Shown here: in pieces, positions 40,344 to 51,516 of the stretch
Position numbering within the stretch: position 1 is the first letter of the stretch
Layout: every line of letters starts with the position of its first letter
Assembly (NCBI RefSeq): GCF_029525555.1
Contig: NZ_JAPDHZ010000002.1
Coordinates: 2,207,868-2,271,867 of the forward strand
Length of the DNA: 64,000 bases
From: Cohnella ginsengisoli
GTDB lineage: Bacteria > Bacillota > Bacilli > Paenibacillales > Paenibacillaceae
Direction: 5' to 3'
Position numbers and translations under genes: made by a program
Notes under the pieces: generated by a model
The model's input: the letters and a program-made list of their open reading frames with translations, nothing else
What the model was told of the DNA's origin: nothing
Database searches by the model: none

Positions 40344-41294
40344 TTACATCAATCCTTCCTCGCCGAATTTTTTGCTGATCCACTGCGCGCCCAGGATCAA
40401 TACGAGCGCGATCGCGGAGTTGAACAGTCCGACGGCTGTCGCGAAGCTGTAATTGCCCTGCTGCAGGCCGAATTTAAAGACGAACGTGTCCAGAATCTCG
40501 CTGACTTCGAGTACCGCGGAATTTTGCATGACGAGGATTTGCTCGAACCCGGCGTTCATCAGCAGGCCGATGCGCAAGATCAGCAGCAGCACGATCACGT
40601 TGCGGATGCCCGGCAGCGTGATATGCCAGGTCTGCTTCCATTTGCCGGCCCCGTCGACCGTCGCCGCTTCGTACAGGCTCGGATCGACCTGCGTCAAGGC
40701 GGCCAAATAAATAATGGTCCCCCATCCAAGATCCTTCCAGATATCGGAGGCGACCAGGATGATGCGGAAGGCGGTCGGGTCGGCAAGCAGATTTTTCGGC
40801 TCCATGCCGAACCATTCGTATAAGATCGACAGTACGCCGTTCGTCGGCGACATAATGGTGAGCACGATGCCGGAGATGACGACCCACGAGATGAAGTGAG
40901 GCAGGTACAATATCGTTTGAACGTACTTTTTGAAATACCGGTTGCCGAGTTCGTTCAGCAAAAGCGCGACGACGATCGGCGCGGGGAATCCGAACAAAAT
41001 CTTATAGACGCTGATCTGCAGCGTATTGCCGAGAATGACCCAGAAATCCGAATAAGCGAACACTTCCTTGAAGGTGGCCCAGCCGACCCACTCGCTCTCC
41101 CGGATGCCGCGGAAAATATCGTAGTCTTGAAAGGCGATGACGATGCCGTACAAGGGGATATATTTAAAGACGACAAAAAACAGCAGGCCGGGCAGCAGCA
41201 TCAAATACAGATGCCTGTCTTTATAGATCGGACGAAGCCGGGATAATCGCTTCGTGGCGGGTTTCTCGCGCTTGTACGTATGAACCGTCTCCAT
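40344..41294 (-). CDS. Sugar ABC transporter permease, LplB-type
   Basis: A 316-aa permease. A basic N-terminal extension precedes LYLMLLPGLLFFVVFKYIPLYGIVIAFQDY, the hallmark of LplB/YteP proteins; EAA loop YEAATVDGAGKWKQTWHITLPGI. In related systems such pairs import polysaccharide-lyase products such as unsaturated rhamnogalacturonan or aldouronates, which fits the neighbouring lyase. It lies 97 bases after the binding-protein gene and abuts the LplC-type gene. Confidence 0.93.
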   Translation of the reverse strand: METVHTYKREKPATKRLSRLRPIYKDRHLYLMLLPGLLFFVVFKYIPLYGIVIAFQDYDIFRGIRESEWVGWATFKEVFAYSDFWVILGNTLQISVYKILFGFPAPIVVALLLNELGNRYFKKYVQTILYLPHFISWVVISGIVLTIMSPTNGVLSILYEWFGMEPKNLLADPTAFRIILVASDIWKDLGWGTIIYLAALTQVDPSLYEAATVDGAGKWKQTWHITLPGIRNVIVLLLILRIGLLMNAGFEQILVMQNSAVLEVSEILDTFVFKFGLQQGNYSFATAVGLFNSAIALVLILGAQWISKKFGEEGLM

Positions 41295-41391
41295 ATGGAA
41301 TTCCTCCTGGCAAGGACCGAGGAGAAGCGGACGGACAGCCGCTCCGCTCCCCCCTGGACCGCGTTGCTGATCTCTGTAATGCGAGGCGACT

Positions 41392-42970
41392 TTATTTCTT
41401 GTTTTTCTCTTGATACGCGTCGTTGAACGCTTGCGTCAGCGCATCGCCGCCCCGCTTTTTCCATTCCTTCACGTAATCCGCGAACATGTTGTCGATCGGT
41501 CCGTCGCTCATGATCATCTTGACGTATTGCTGGCCGGTATACTGATCCAGTTCGACCTGCTTCGTATTGTTCTCTACGACGAGTCCGTCCGCCGGATCCT
41601 TGTAACCGATCTTGTGCGCATAGTCGAACAATTCCCGGTAACGTGGCGAGGTCTGGTCGTACAACGCATTGAAGGCGAGCCTTAATTGTCCGATTCCTTC
41701 TTGCTTCATCTGATCGTCCGTAATCGTTTTTGTCAGCAGGTCGCCTTCAACCTTGTAATCCACGCCTTCTTCGCCATAGTTCATATACTTGTTGCCTTCG
41801 TCGGAGGCGAGGAAATCCAGCACGCGCAACGCCGCATCGACATGGGGCGAACTGTTGAGCACCGCCGTCTTTAACCATCCCCGCCGCGTCAGCATGCGAA
41901 ATCCGATGCTGTCCCCGGGACCCTTCAGGATGCCGCCCTCGACGAACTCCGCATTCGGGTTATTCTGCTTTAACGGTTCGTAATAATTGTTCAGGTTGGA
42001 GCTGTCCATCAGGAAGTACCGGTAGACCGGAGCGCCGATGACGCCTTTGAGCACTTTGTCCTTGAATCGGGCGCTGTTGTCGGTGACGAATTCGGGATCG
42101 ATCATTTTCCCCTTGTACATTTTGTTGAGGAATTTGAGCGCATCGAGCGCGCCGGGGACGATGGAGCCCCATACCAGCTTGCCGTCCTGCAAGAGCCAGG
42201 AGTTCGGCAAGGTCCCGTATGCGCCGAACACCTGGTCCGACGTCGATAGATCGAAGCCCCCGTTCGCGGTCCAGCCGCTAAGCGCGTACGTATCCTTCTT
42301 CCCGTTGCCGTCGGGATCTTTGTTGGAAAAGGCGTCCGCTACCGCGTAGTACTCGTCGATCGTCGTCGGCACCTTCAGGCCGAGTTTGTCCAGCCAGTCC
42401 TTGCGATAGATCGGAATGTTGTCGATGGCGCTGCCGCGGATCGGGATGGCGTAAACGTTGCCGTCGCTATGCTTCATGGCGTCCCAAATGCCGTCCGCCC
42501 CGAACTTTTGCAAATTCGGCGTTTTGTCGAAGGAGGCATTGAGCGGAAGGAGCAGCCCCGATTTCGTAAATTTCATCTCGAGGGCGTCGGTGCCGATCTG
42601 AATGATATCCGGTTTGTCCCCGGACGCCAGCATAATCTGCAGCTTGTTCTCGAAGTCCGCACCCGGTATCGCGGTGATTTCCAGCTTGGTATTCGTTTTT
42701 TTCCTCGATATAATGCGTCGTCTTGTTGTCGAACGAGACGCCTGGGTACATCTCGATTACCGCGAGCTTGAGCGTCGTCGGCGCCTCTTTGCCGGATTCG
42801 GAAGGCGCGGCGGACGCCGTAGAGGAAGACGATGACGTTGACGATGACGACGGCTTTACGGACGATTCCGAATTGCCGGACGATTCCGAATTGCCGTTCG
42901 ATGAGCAGCCTGCGAGAACCGAAGCGGCAACCGCGATAATCATGACCTTTTTATACGTTTTAGTAGACAA
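41392..42970 (-). CDS. Sugar-binding lipoprotein, LipO-like (frameshift)
   Basis: Extracellular binding protein of about 525 aa. The likely start is TTG 42970 (STKTYKKVM...) after TGGAGG; signal peptide with lipobox VLAGCSS (Cys at about residue 20), a long Ser/Glu tether, then the SBP fold (LKLAVIEMYPGVSFDN, LASGDKPDIIQIGTDA, MKHSDGNVYAIPIRGSAIDN, YRKDWLDKLGLKVP). The frame breaks in a seven-base run (42696-42702), one base too long; the corrected join is HYIEEKTNTKLEITAIPG. First gene after the regulator in the lyase/importer locus, preceded by a promoter with a palindrome at its start point. Confidence 0.88.
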
Positions 42971-43054
42971 CGCTACAACCTCCATTTCATTTTCCCACCC
43001 TTGAATTAGCTGAAGCATGCATACTTGGCCGGCCAAACGTTTTTGAAAAGGCTT

Positions 43055-43102
43055 ACAGTGCACTGTGCCCTTAGTATAGGCGCCGGATGCCCCAAACTGT
43101 AA
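43055..43102 (-). promoter_or_regulatory. Promoter and palindrome of the LipO-LplB-LplC-lyase operon
   Basis: On the minus strand TTACAG (43097-43102), 18-bp spacer, TATACT (43073-43078). The expected transcription start falls next to the perfect 12-bp palindrome ACAGTGCACTGT (43055-43066), a candidate operator. It lies 85 bases before the TTG start of the binding-protein gene. Confidence 0.5.
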
Positions 43103-43173
43103 ATGCTCGATTTCTCCGATTGATAGCGATTACGACGATACCGGAAGATTTGATCGTTTTCGGCGTCCCAGTC

Positions 43174-45406
43174 TTATCCGCTCGTCTTCCTGCTCCGTCT
43201 GTATTCCAGCGGCGTCATTTTATAAGCCTTTTTGAAGAAGCGGATAAAGCTTTGAATGTTGTTGTATCCGACCGCCGATGCCACATCCTGAATTTTGACG
43301 TCCGGATCGAGGACGAGATCGCCCGCCGCCTTCATCCTGACCTGGGTGATATAGTCGTAGATGGTCATGCCCGTCTCGTTTTTAAAGATCGTGCTCAAGT
43401 AGCCGGGACTCAAATAGACATTCGTAGAGATCTCCTTCAAAGAAAGATCCTCCCGATAATGCCGTTCGATAAAATCCATCGTCTTGGCGATCGTCTCCGT
43501 GTGCTGCTTCCGCTTGAGAACGGCGGCCGTCTCCATGCAGTTTTGGATGAACTGCGTAATCACTGCCTCCAGCTTCGTCAGCGTATCCGCCTCATGGATA
43601 CCCTGCCAGAGCGCCTGTACGTCGATGCCCGCCTCCTCCGGCTTCCCGCCGACCTCCGATAAGGCGTCCATCAGGTTCGAACAGACCTGGAAAATCACAT
43701 ATTTGATATAGTCGATCGAATACGACAGCTCGGTCAACGTGCGGGTGAGCGAAGCGAGCGCAGCCGCTGCCTTTTCCGCGTTTTGCGAACGAATGCTCTC
43801 CAGCAGGTTTTGCTCCTGCTGCTTGGGGTAGAACGCGCCCCGGTCGACGATCGGCCGGATCGTTTCGCTGACGATCATTTCGTTTTTGCCGACAAAAAAA
43901 TTTATGGTTGAGCAGCTGCAACGCTTCCTGGTAAGCGAGAAAAAGCTTGTCCAGGCTGTCGAATATTTTGCTCACGGATATCGTCAGCTCCGCGTCGCCG
44001 CGGTTCAGCCTCAGCTTCAACCGATTGAACAGATCGATCAGCTCGTTTTTGTCCCGCTCCGAGTTCACGATGGCAACCAGACGGCGCTCGCTCATGATCG
44101 ACAGCAGCATCGATTCCTCGCATTCGAGGAAGAAAGCTTCGATGTCCCCGATCAGACGGTCGGTCAGCTCCGTATTCTCGAAGTCGAGAACGGCGACGAC
44201 ATAATGAGGTTTGTGGAGACTGATCCCTAGCAGCTGGATCACCGCGCCGAGTTTCTCTTCATCCCACACTTTTCCGCTCAGGAGCTCGAACACGGAATGC
44301 TGCTTAATGTAGGGGTAAGCCATATCGAATTGGGATTGCAGCTCGCGGTTCTGCTGGTACAGCGTATTCACGGCGCTGCCGATCATCGCGTATTCGTCTT
44401 TGCCTTTGCCCGAAGCGGGATTCGTCCGCCTTCGAATGTCGGCGACAAGCTGCGCAAGCGGTCTATATAAGTAGAAGGAAAACAGCCCGGCCATGACGAG
44501 GGAGATCGACAGCACGATCAGCACGGTAGACAGCAGAACGCGACGAAGCAGCCTGGTCGAATCCACGACCTGCTCGTACGGCTGGGAATAGACGATCGTC
44601 CACCGGAGCGCATCCGAGCGCGTCATGCTCAAATAATAGTCGGTGTTGCCGAAGGTTCGGTTGATCGACGTCCCGTCGGCATTGCGCATCTGGGCCAATT
44701 GATCGCGAAGAAGACGTTCCTCGATGCCGCTATGATTCAGGATGAGCCGATCCCGGTCGTCGAAAATGAGCAGATTCATCGGGGAGGACATGCCCCTCGT
44801 CTGCTCCAGACTCTCCGAGAAATCGCGGTAATCGATATTGACCGCGACCTCCATCGACTCTCCGCTGTACACGTTGCGGAAGGTCCGCAAGAGACTGACC
44901 AGGCTCCGGTTCGACGCGCCGATCGCGCCCCCGGTCCGCGGCGGCAAAACGGTATAGTCGCCCTGGACGTCGACTTGAAGCACTTCGGGATCGTAAAAGT
45001 TGTCCAGGCTGTATTTCGCGTCGGACAGGACGTAGTTTTTCGTTTTGTTGATCAAGTAAAGAGAGGCGACGTGTTTGTTGGCGCTGACGATCTTATCGAA
45101 GAAACGAAGGACGCCCGACATCGCCTCCGCCTGCTGGGGATACGTTTCGTTCGGCTCGAACAATTTCCACACTTCATCGCTGGCGATGATTTGATTCGTC
45201 AAATAGACGAGCTCGGATATTTGCCGTTCCATGTACAGCTTTTTCTCGTTAAGCAAAATCGTGCTGGATGCGTCCGCCTGTCGGATAATATGCGCCGTGC
45301 TATAGTTCATGGCCAAATAGCCGATCGAAATCGCCGGCAAGCTGATGGCGATCACGAACATCGCCAAAATTTTATAAAACGATTTTTGCCTCGCAAAACG
45401 GTTCAA
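43174..45406 (-). CDS. Membrane-anchored AraC-family sensor-regulator (frameshift)
   Basis: A one-component transmembrane transcription factor of about 743 aa. TM1 (ILAMFVIAISLPAISIGYLA, about residues 13-32), extracellular Cache-like sensor (about 40-275), TM2 (VLLSTVLIVLSISLVMAGLFSFYLY), HAMP-like and coiled linker, a degenerate GGDEF-like middle domain, and a C-terminal AraC HTH pair (LSLKEISTNVYLSPGYLSTIFK, IQDVASAVGYNNIQSFIRFFKK; end KMTPLEYRRSRK). Start TTG 45406 follows GGGGAGG. The frame breaks in a seven-base run (43894-43900), one base too long; corrected join NHKFFVGKNEMIVSE. It very likely senses an extracellular glycan product and activates the operon starting about 200 bases downstream. 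Confidence 0.87.
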
Positions 45407-45558
45407 AGCGACCACCCTCCCCATCACGAATAAAGCGCATTCATTCTATGTTTACTTGAGTATATGTCATATTCGGAGCCATGATAAATGAACAAATCCG
45501 ACGATCATGCAAAAATACGCCGATCGTCGGAATCGAGACGGATTAAATGAATCGATTC

Positions 45559-45588
45559 TTTACGTTTAGGAGTGCCCCTTACTATACT
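45559..45588 (+). promoter_or_regulatory. Promoter of the dehydrogenase operon
   Basis: TTTACG (45559-45564), 18-bp spacer, TATACT (45583-45588), 75 bases before the start codon at 45664. Acceptable sigma-A match; inferred only from sequence. Confidence 0.4.
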
Positions 45589-45663
45589 TATGTGCGTATG
45601 CTCCGAATCCTTTTCGTATCCGATTACTAGACCGCACGGTTTTTAAGGGGGATTAGCAAACGT

Positions 45664-46663
45664 ATGAAGTTGCTCCATATCGGCAACGCCGACTCGCGTT
45701 TTCCGGAAGCCGGACCGTTCGTCGACGCGTTGCGGGAAATAGGTGAGCTGACCGTCGTCCGAAACGGGGACGCGTTAACGGACGACGCGCGAGCTGCGCT
45801 CATCAGGGAATGCGACGTGCTGCTGACGCTATGGGGATCGAGCCGCGTACCCGAACAGATCGCCGAGAGGCGCGGTCGATTGTCCTACATCTGCAATATT
45901 TCCGGCGGCATCTCCCACTGGATCCCGCTCTCGATCGTCGAAGCGGGCATTCCGGTCACCAACTGGGGAGACGCGGTCGCTCCCGAAATGGCGGAAGCGG
46001 CCGTGACGCTGCTGCTGGCCGTATTAAAGGAACTGCTCCCTCAACAGCTGCATGTGCGGGAAGGCGGCTGGCACCGGCCCGACCGCCGCATCGGCTCGAT
46101 GTACGGGCTGCGAATCGGCATCTTCGGCATGGGCGCGATCGGCCGGAAGTTCGTCGACTATGTGCGTCCTTACGAATGCCGGATCCGCTACTACGATCCG
46201 TATCTGCCGCCCGCATCGGCGCCGGCCGGCTGCGAGGCGGCGGATAGCCTTGAACGGCTCGCCGCGGAGAGCGACGCGCTGGTCATTCATGCCGGCCTGA
46301 CCGAAGAGACGCGCGGCGCGGTGAACGCCGCCGTGCTGGCCAAGCTGCCCGACTACGGCATCGTCATCAACACGGCGCGCGGAGACATCGTCGAGCAGGA
46401 CGCCTTGTTCGCCGAGCTGAAGACGGGCCGCCTGCGGGCCGGACTCGACGTGCTGGCGGGAAGGGACGCGCTTGAACCGGACCACCCGGCGCGCGGCTGG
46501 CCGAACGTTCTTTTTTACGGCACATGATCTCTTCTCGGCCAACTGGCAGAAGCCGCCGCTCGAAAGGTACGAGGCCGTCTGCCTCGAAAATTTGATCCGC
46601 CACAGCCAAGGGAAGCCCCTCCTGCATCGCTTCGACCGTGATCGCTATTTGCGCAGCACTTGA
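45664..46663 (+). CDS. D-2-hydroxyacid dehydrogenase family protein (frameshift)
   Basis: NAD-dependent oxidoreductase of the phosphoglycerate-dehydrogenase-like group, 332 aa after correction. The nucleotide-binding glycine motif is GIFGMGAIGRKF (about residues 158-169), the catalytic arginine is in INTARGDIVEQDALF, and the histidine in the corrected LFTAHDLFSANW. The frame breaks in a T6 run (46511-46516), one base too long, just before that histidine. ATG 45664 follows AAGGGGGA. It is the first of three co-directional genes with a TIM-barrel isomerase and an EamA exporter; it may act on sugar acids from the upstream lyase locus, but this is only contextual. Confidence 0.85.
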
Positions 46664-46774
46664 CGGCCCTGCAAGGCGAACCTGCAAGACGATCCTGCGG
46701 AGAGGCGGGTTGGCGGAGCGGCGAACGGAATCGCATTCGGTTGCCAACCTTTTACAGACAAGGAGGATATAGAA

Positions 46775-47572
46775 ATGAAGCTGTCCTTTACTACGCTCGG
46801 CTGTCCGGATTGGACGTGGGAGCGCATCGTCGACGAGGCGTCGCGGCTGGGCTACGACGGCGTGGAACTTCGCGGCATCGCGGGAGAACTGCGGCTTGGC
46901 CGCTGCGAAGCGCTGCGCGAAGAGCGGCTGGAAGCTTCGCTGGCTTATGCCAGGGAGCGCCGCATCGCGATATGCTGTCTGGACACTTCGTGCGCGTTCC
47001 ACGACGAGGAACGGTTCGACGAAGCCATCGAAGAAGGCATGGAGACGATCGATCTGGCCGTACGCATGGGCGTCGCTTCGATCCGCGTGTTCGGCGATTC
47101 GATCGCGGACAACAGCCGCGCGCAAGAGACCGTCGCACGCGTGGCCCGCGGGCTGCAGACGCTCGGCGAATATGCGGAAGGCAAAGATATTCAAGTGCTG
47201 CTCGAGACGCATGGCGACTTTTCTTCGTCAGACCGGGTGAGCGAGGTGCTTCGGCAGACGTCTTCGCCCGCCATCGGCGTCATCTGGGACATTCACCACA
47301 CGTTCAAATACGGCGGCCATGAATCGCCGGCGGAAACGTGGCGAAGGCTGGGCGACGATATCCGGCATGCGCACATCAAGGATGCGCTTGGCGCACGGCC
47401 CGTTCTCTTGGGCGAGGGCGAGCTCCCGCTCCCGGAATGGATCGCGCTGCTGCGCGAGGTTGGCTATGACGGCTGGTTGTCGTTCGAATGGGAAAAACGT
47501 TGGCATCCGGAAATCGAAGAACCCGAGGTTGCATTGCCGGCCTTCATCGACTACGTACGCCGCTATCTTTAA
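46775..47572 (+). CDS. Sugar phosphate isomerase/epimerase-like TIM barrel
   Basis: A 265-aa xylose-isomerase-like TIM barrel. Metal-ligand positions are visible: Glu in VLLETHGDFSSSDRV, Asp/His in GVIWDIHHTFKYGG, His in HAHIKDA, Glu in LSFEWEKRW. ATG 46775 follows AAGGAGG. The complete ligand set suggests an active isomerase, epimerase or dehydratase on a sugar or inositol derivative, but family members are too diverse to name the substrate. It lies 111 bases after the dehydrogenase gene. Confidence 0.88.
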   Translation: MKLSFTTLGCPDWTWERIVDEASRLGYDGVELRGIAGELRLGRCEALREERLEASLAYARERRIAICCLDTSCAFHDEERFDEAIEEGMETIDLAVRMGVASIRVFGDSIADNSRAQETVARVARGLQTLGEYAEGKDIQVLLETHGDFSSSDRVSEVLRQTSSPAIGVIWDIHHTFKYGGHESPAETWRRLGDDIRHAHIKDALGARPVLLGEGELPLPEWIALLREVGYDGWLSFEWEKRWHPEIEEPEVALPAFIDYVRRYL

Positions 47573-47598
47573 ATACAGTCAAGTATGGGAGTCCGCAA

Positions 47599-48482
47599 AT
47601 GTTCGTATGGCAGCTTGTATTGACGAGCCTGTTGTGGGCCGGAAACTTCGTGGCCGGCAAATGGACGGCCGGACACGCCTCGGCGATGATGCTGTCCGAA
47701 TTGCGCTTCGGAATCGCGATCCTCGTCATCCTCCCGTTCGTATGGATGAAGGAAAAACGCCTGTTCCCGCCGCGGAAGGCCATCCTTCTTCTGCTTGGCA
47801 TGGGCGCGACGGGCGTGACCTTGTTTAACGTGCTGCTGTTCGAGGCGCTTGCGCATACGTCGGCCGCCAACACGGGGCTGTTGTCGACGCTTAATCCTGC
47901 CGCGATCGCCTTGATCTCGTTCCTGGCGTTCGGTCATCGTTTGACGCTGCGGCAGGCTGTCGGCATGATCGTCTCCTTCGCGGGCGTCGTGATCGTCCTT
48001 ACGCGGGGGGGAATTGGAGCGGCTGCTCGCCCTCCAATTCAATCGCGGCGACCTGATGATGATCGGCGCCGTGCTGTTCTGGGGCTGCTACACCATCCTG
48101 TCCCAAAAAAGCGATGGCCTACGTGACGCCGCTTGCCGCAACGCTATGGTCCGGCATTTTCGGCCTGGCGTTCATGCTGCCCTTTAACATCCAGCAATTC
48201 ACTTTAGTAGACGCCACGCCCGCGTTCTGGGCAGCCATGATTTATATCGGCGTCGGCGCGACCGTGGTTGCCTCGTTTCTTTGGAATATAGGCGTCAAGC
48301 GAATAGGCGGCACGCATGCAGGTATCTTTCTGAATTTAAACCCTGTATTTACCGCCTTGCTCGCCTACTTGCTGCTGGACGAACGAATGAACGCGCCGCA
48401 ATGGATCGGCACGACGGTCGTCATCGGCGGCATGCTGCTGTTCTCGACGACCCCAAAAAGACGTTCTCGGCTCAGCGCCTGA
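47599..48482 (+). CDS. EamA/DMT family transporter (two frameshifts)
   Basis: A ten-TM drug/metabolite transporter of about 293 aa, composed of two EamA repeats. The first repeat starts FVWQLVLTSLLWAGNFVAGKW, with PAAIALISFLAFGHRLTLRQ as the typical fourth-fifth helix hinge; the second has TPLAATLWSGIFGLAFMLPF and LNPVFTALLAYLLLDERMNAPQWIGTTVVIGG. Frame breaks at 48005-48011 (G7) and 48105-48110 (A6), both one base too long; corrected joins LTRGELERLLALQF and LSQKAMAYVTPL. ATG 47599 follows GGGAG. It probably exports a small metabolite. Confidence 0.87.
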
Positions 48483-48545
48483 CTCCAATTTGCGCGAGAT
48501 GAATCTTCCGATCTCCCTCCGCAAAATCACAGGCGCATGATGATC

Positions 48546-49427
48546 TTATGACTCCTCTTCCTCCCACAACCCCCTGATCGTCCGCAGCAGCAACAGCGAC
48601 TGCCTCCACCGGTCGCCGAGCTCGGCCGTCCGCCCCGCATGCTCGTCCGCCGTGATAGCGTACGGCGGCGGCCCCAGCTCGACCACGAACGGCAGTAAGT
48701 CACCGGGACCGGCCGCCGATCGCCAATGCCCCATGCCCTCGCCCCACCAGCGCTTGAAGTGCGGCATTATCGGATGTTCGCCGTTTTCCCCGACGTCGAC
48801 CTGCACCTGCTCGCCGTTGGACACCCGCGCATGGAACGCGGCGGCCCGGCGTACGATTTGCCCAAGCAAGCCTTCGGCTTCCTCGGACACGGTATGCATC
48901 TCGCCCGCCACGATGTAGTGGGACAAATCGGCGGTCAGCCGGAGCGTCTTCAGCGCGTCCAGATATTCAAGCGTGCGCAGCAGATCCTGCGTAATCGTGC
49001 CGCGATGCGTCTCGACGAAAGCCGGAATGCCCTTTTCCACGGACATTCGATCGAGCTCGCAAAGCAGACTGATGGCCGGTGCGCCTACGAGAAAAGGCCT
49101 CATGACTTGCACGTTAATATGCTGAATGCCGCCGTAAGCGGCCGCTTGCGACAAAAATCCGGCCATATCCGCCGCCGTCTTCGGATACGCGTTGACGCTG
49201 AAGGACAAGCCGTACCGCTCCAGCAGGCGCCGCCAACGGTCCTGCTGCTCCGGCGGAGGAATATACCCGTTGATCCCGTCGAAGCCCGCTTCGGCGATCG
49301 CCGCGACCCGCTCCTCGACCTTACGCGCCCCCAGCTTTTCCGCAAGCCCCGACATCCCCCACCAAGACATCTGCACGTCCAGCCTTGGTCGGGCCTCCCG
49401 CTCCGAGACGGAATATTTCGCATTCAC
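48546..49427 (-). CDS. Sugar phosphate isomerase/epimerase-like TIM barrel (second)
   Basis: A xylose-isomerase-like TIM-barrel protein of about 293 aa from the proposed GTG start at 49427, which is preceded by GGAGAGGGGG and followed by the first strand RLDVQMSWWGM. The frame is open to 49535 but that part lacks domain character. Metal-ligand candidates: Glu in PAFVETHRGTITQD, Asp/His in RLTADLSHYIVAGE, His in AFHARVSNGEQVQVD. It is convergent with the EamA gene and only distantly similar to the 46.8-kb isomerase. Substrate unknown. Confidence 0.8.
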   Translation of the reverse strand: MNAKYSVSEREARPRLDVQMSWWGMSGLAEKLGARKVEERVAAIAEAGFDGINGYIPPPEQQDRWRRLLERYGLSFSVNAYPKTAADMAGFLSQAAAYGGIQHINVQVMRPFLVGAPAISLLCELDRMSVEKGIPAFVETHRGTITQDLLRTLEYLDALKTLRLTADLSHYIVAGEMHTVSEEAEGLLGQIVRRAAAFHARVSNGEQVQVDVGENGEHPIMPHFKRWWGEGMGHWRSAAGPGDLLPFVVELGPPPYAITADEHAGRTAELGDRWRQSLLLLRTIRGLWEEEES

Positions 49428-49745
49428 TGCCTCAAGCCCCCTCTCCATGATCGAACCCATACAACCGAGCCCAGGCAGGCCCAGGTCGATTCTCTCCACA
49501 GCATAGGCCGAGGCGCCATGACCGGAAAGTAACATTCCTGCTATTTAATCACACGATTCTACTGGGTTTTACGGGACGAAGCGCTTCGAGCGACAAGCGC
49601 GCATTCCGGAAACGCGCCTTCTTCTTCAAAATAACGACAACCTTAAAATTGGGTCTTCCCGTGCGCCCAAATGGGTGTATAATCGCCTTGTTTGCTTAAA
49701 CGGCATTGCGACTTCAGAACTCACAGGAACGGGTGGTCAATCAAC

Positions 49746-51516
49746 ATGTTTGAAGTCAAGTGGTTATGGAAGAACCTGGAGGGCAACCGTGCAAGATACA
49801 TACTCGCGCTCTGCCTGTCCGTCATCGGGTCGTCGCTCACGATCGCGAACCCGTACCTCAGCCAGCGCATCGTCGATACGTTCATCGCCGGCGACGACGC
49901 GGTGCAGAACCTGACCGGGAAGCGGGGGCTGCTCATCGCGCTCTGCCTGGGCATGGTCGGCTTCTCGCTGCTGCGCACGGGGCTCGCGTACGTGACGATG
50001 ATGCAGTACGAGCGCGCCTCGCAGAACATGCTCTACAACGTGCGCATCTTCCTTTACAACCAGATCCAGCGCCAGGACCGGGCGTACTTCGACCGCAACC
50101 GCACGGGCGACCAGATGACGCGGATGACCGGCGATCTCGAGATGGTCCGGCATTCGCTCGCCTGGATCGTGAAGACGATCGTCGAGTCGCTCACCATCTT
50201 CATCGCGGCCGTCAGCTACTTCTTCTATATCGACGCGGCGCTGACGTGGTGGCTGCTCCTGCTCGCGCCGCCGATCTTCGTCACGGCCTACCTGTTCGCG
50301 AAGCGCGTCCGTCCGATGTACGTGGGATTGCGCGAGCGTCTGTCCCAGCTGAACTCCTCCACCCAGGAAAATATCGCGGCGAACCGCGTCGTCAAGGCGT
50401 TCGCGCGGGAGGAATACGAGATCGAGAAGTTCCGGGAGCGCAACGCGAACTATCAGCAGGCGAACAAAGCCGCCGCCATGGTCTGGCTCGACTACTTCCC
50501 TTATCTCGAATCGTTCGCGCAGGCGTTCAACGTCGTCCTCATGATCGCGGGCGGCATCCTCGTCATGAACGGCCGCATCACGTTCGGCGAATTCGCCGCG
50601 TTTTCGGCGCTCATCTGGGCGATCTCCAACCCGATGCGCAACATCGGCATGATCATCAACGACATCCAGCGGTTTTTCGCCAGCCTGACCAAGGTCGTCG
50701 AGATCTACTACGCGATCCCCAAGATCGCGGGCGGGCGCAAGGCGGACACCGGCGATCGTTTCAAAGGCAGCATTCGGTTCGATCATGTCACCTTCAAGTA
50801 TGACAGCGCGATTGTGCTAAGCGACGTCAGCTTCACCGTCCATCCGGGCGAGACAGTCGCGATCATGGGACCGACCGGCGCGGGCAAGACGACGATCGTC
50901 AACCTCATCCCGCGATTCTACGACGTCACCGAAGGACGCGTGCTGATCGACGGCGTGGACGTGCGGGAGCTTGATCTCGGCGAGCTGCGCGCCAATGTCG
51001 GCATCGCGACGCAGGACGTGCTGCTCTTCTCCGACACGATCGACGGCAACGTCGCGTTCGGGGATCCCGAGCTGCCCGAGGACGATACGGTGAAATTCGC
51101 CAAGCTGGCGGCGGCGCACGATTTTATCCGCAAAATGCCGGAGGGCTACGACACGATCATCGGGGGAACGGGGCGTCGGGCTGTCGGGCGGGCAGAAGCA
51201 GCGTCTCGCGCTCGCGCGCGCCATGGCGGTCGCACGGCCGATCCTCATCCTCGACGACACGACGTCCGCCGTCGACCTCGAGACCGAGGCGCATATCCAG
51301 AACAGCCTGAACCGGCTGGAAGCGCCGTGCACGAAGATCGTCATCGCCCAGCGCATCTCCACGACCGCCAAGGCCGACCGCATCCTCATCCTGGACGCCG
51401 GCCGCGTGATCGAGGAAGGCACGCATGCCGAGCTGCTGGCGAGACGCGGGTATTACTACGAAGTGTTCATGCTGCAGAACGAAGGCATCGAGAGGCAGGT
51501 GGCGGCCAATGGCTAG
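49746..51516 (+). CDS. ABC exporter half-transporter, degenerate-site subunit (frameshift)
   Basis: A 589-aa TM-NBD half-transporter. Six TM helices (residues 15-310) precede the NBD: Walker A GPTGAGKTT (about 376-384), corrected signature GERGVGLSGGQKQRL, Walker B ILILDDTTSAVD and switch loop IVIAQRIST. The catalytic Glu after Walker B is Asp, and the switch His is Gln, the pattern of the degenerate-site subunit of heterodimeric exporters (BmrC/TM287 type). The frame breaks at a five-G run (51162-51166), one base too long, just before the signature. ATG 49746; overlaps the partner gene by 8 bases. The -10 TATAAT lies at 49678-49683, without a clear -35. Confidence 0.88.

Noticed and set aside
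49641..49683. Possible third copy of the regulon element before the ABC exporter (CCTTAAAATTGGG ... TATAAT)
   Set aside because: Only part of one half-site matches, the spacing to the -10 differs by three bases, and the upstream GATCTAAA half-site is absent.
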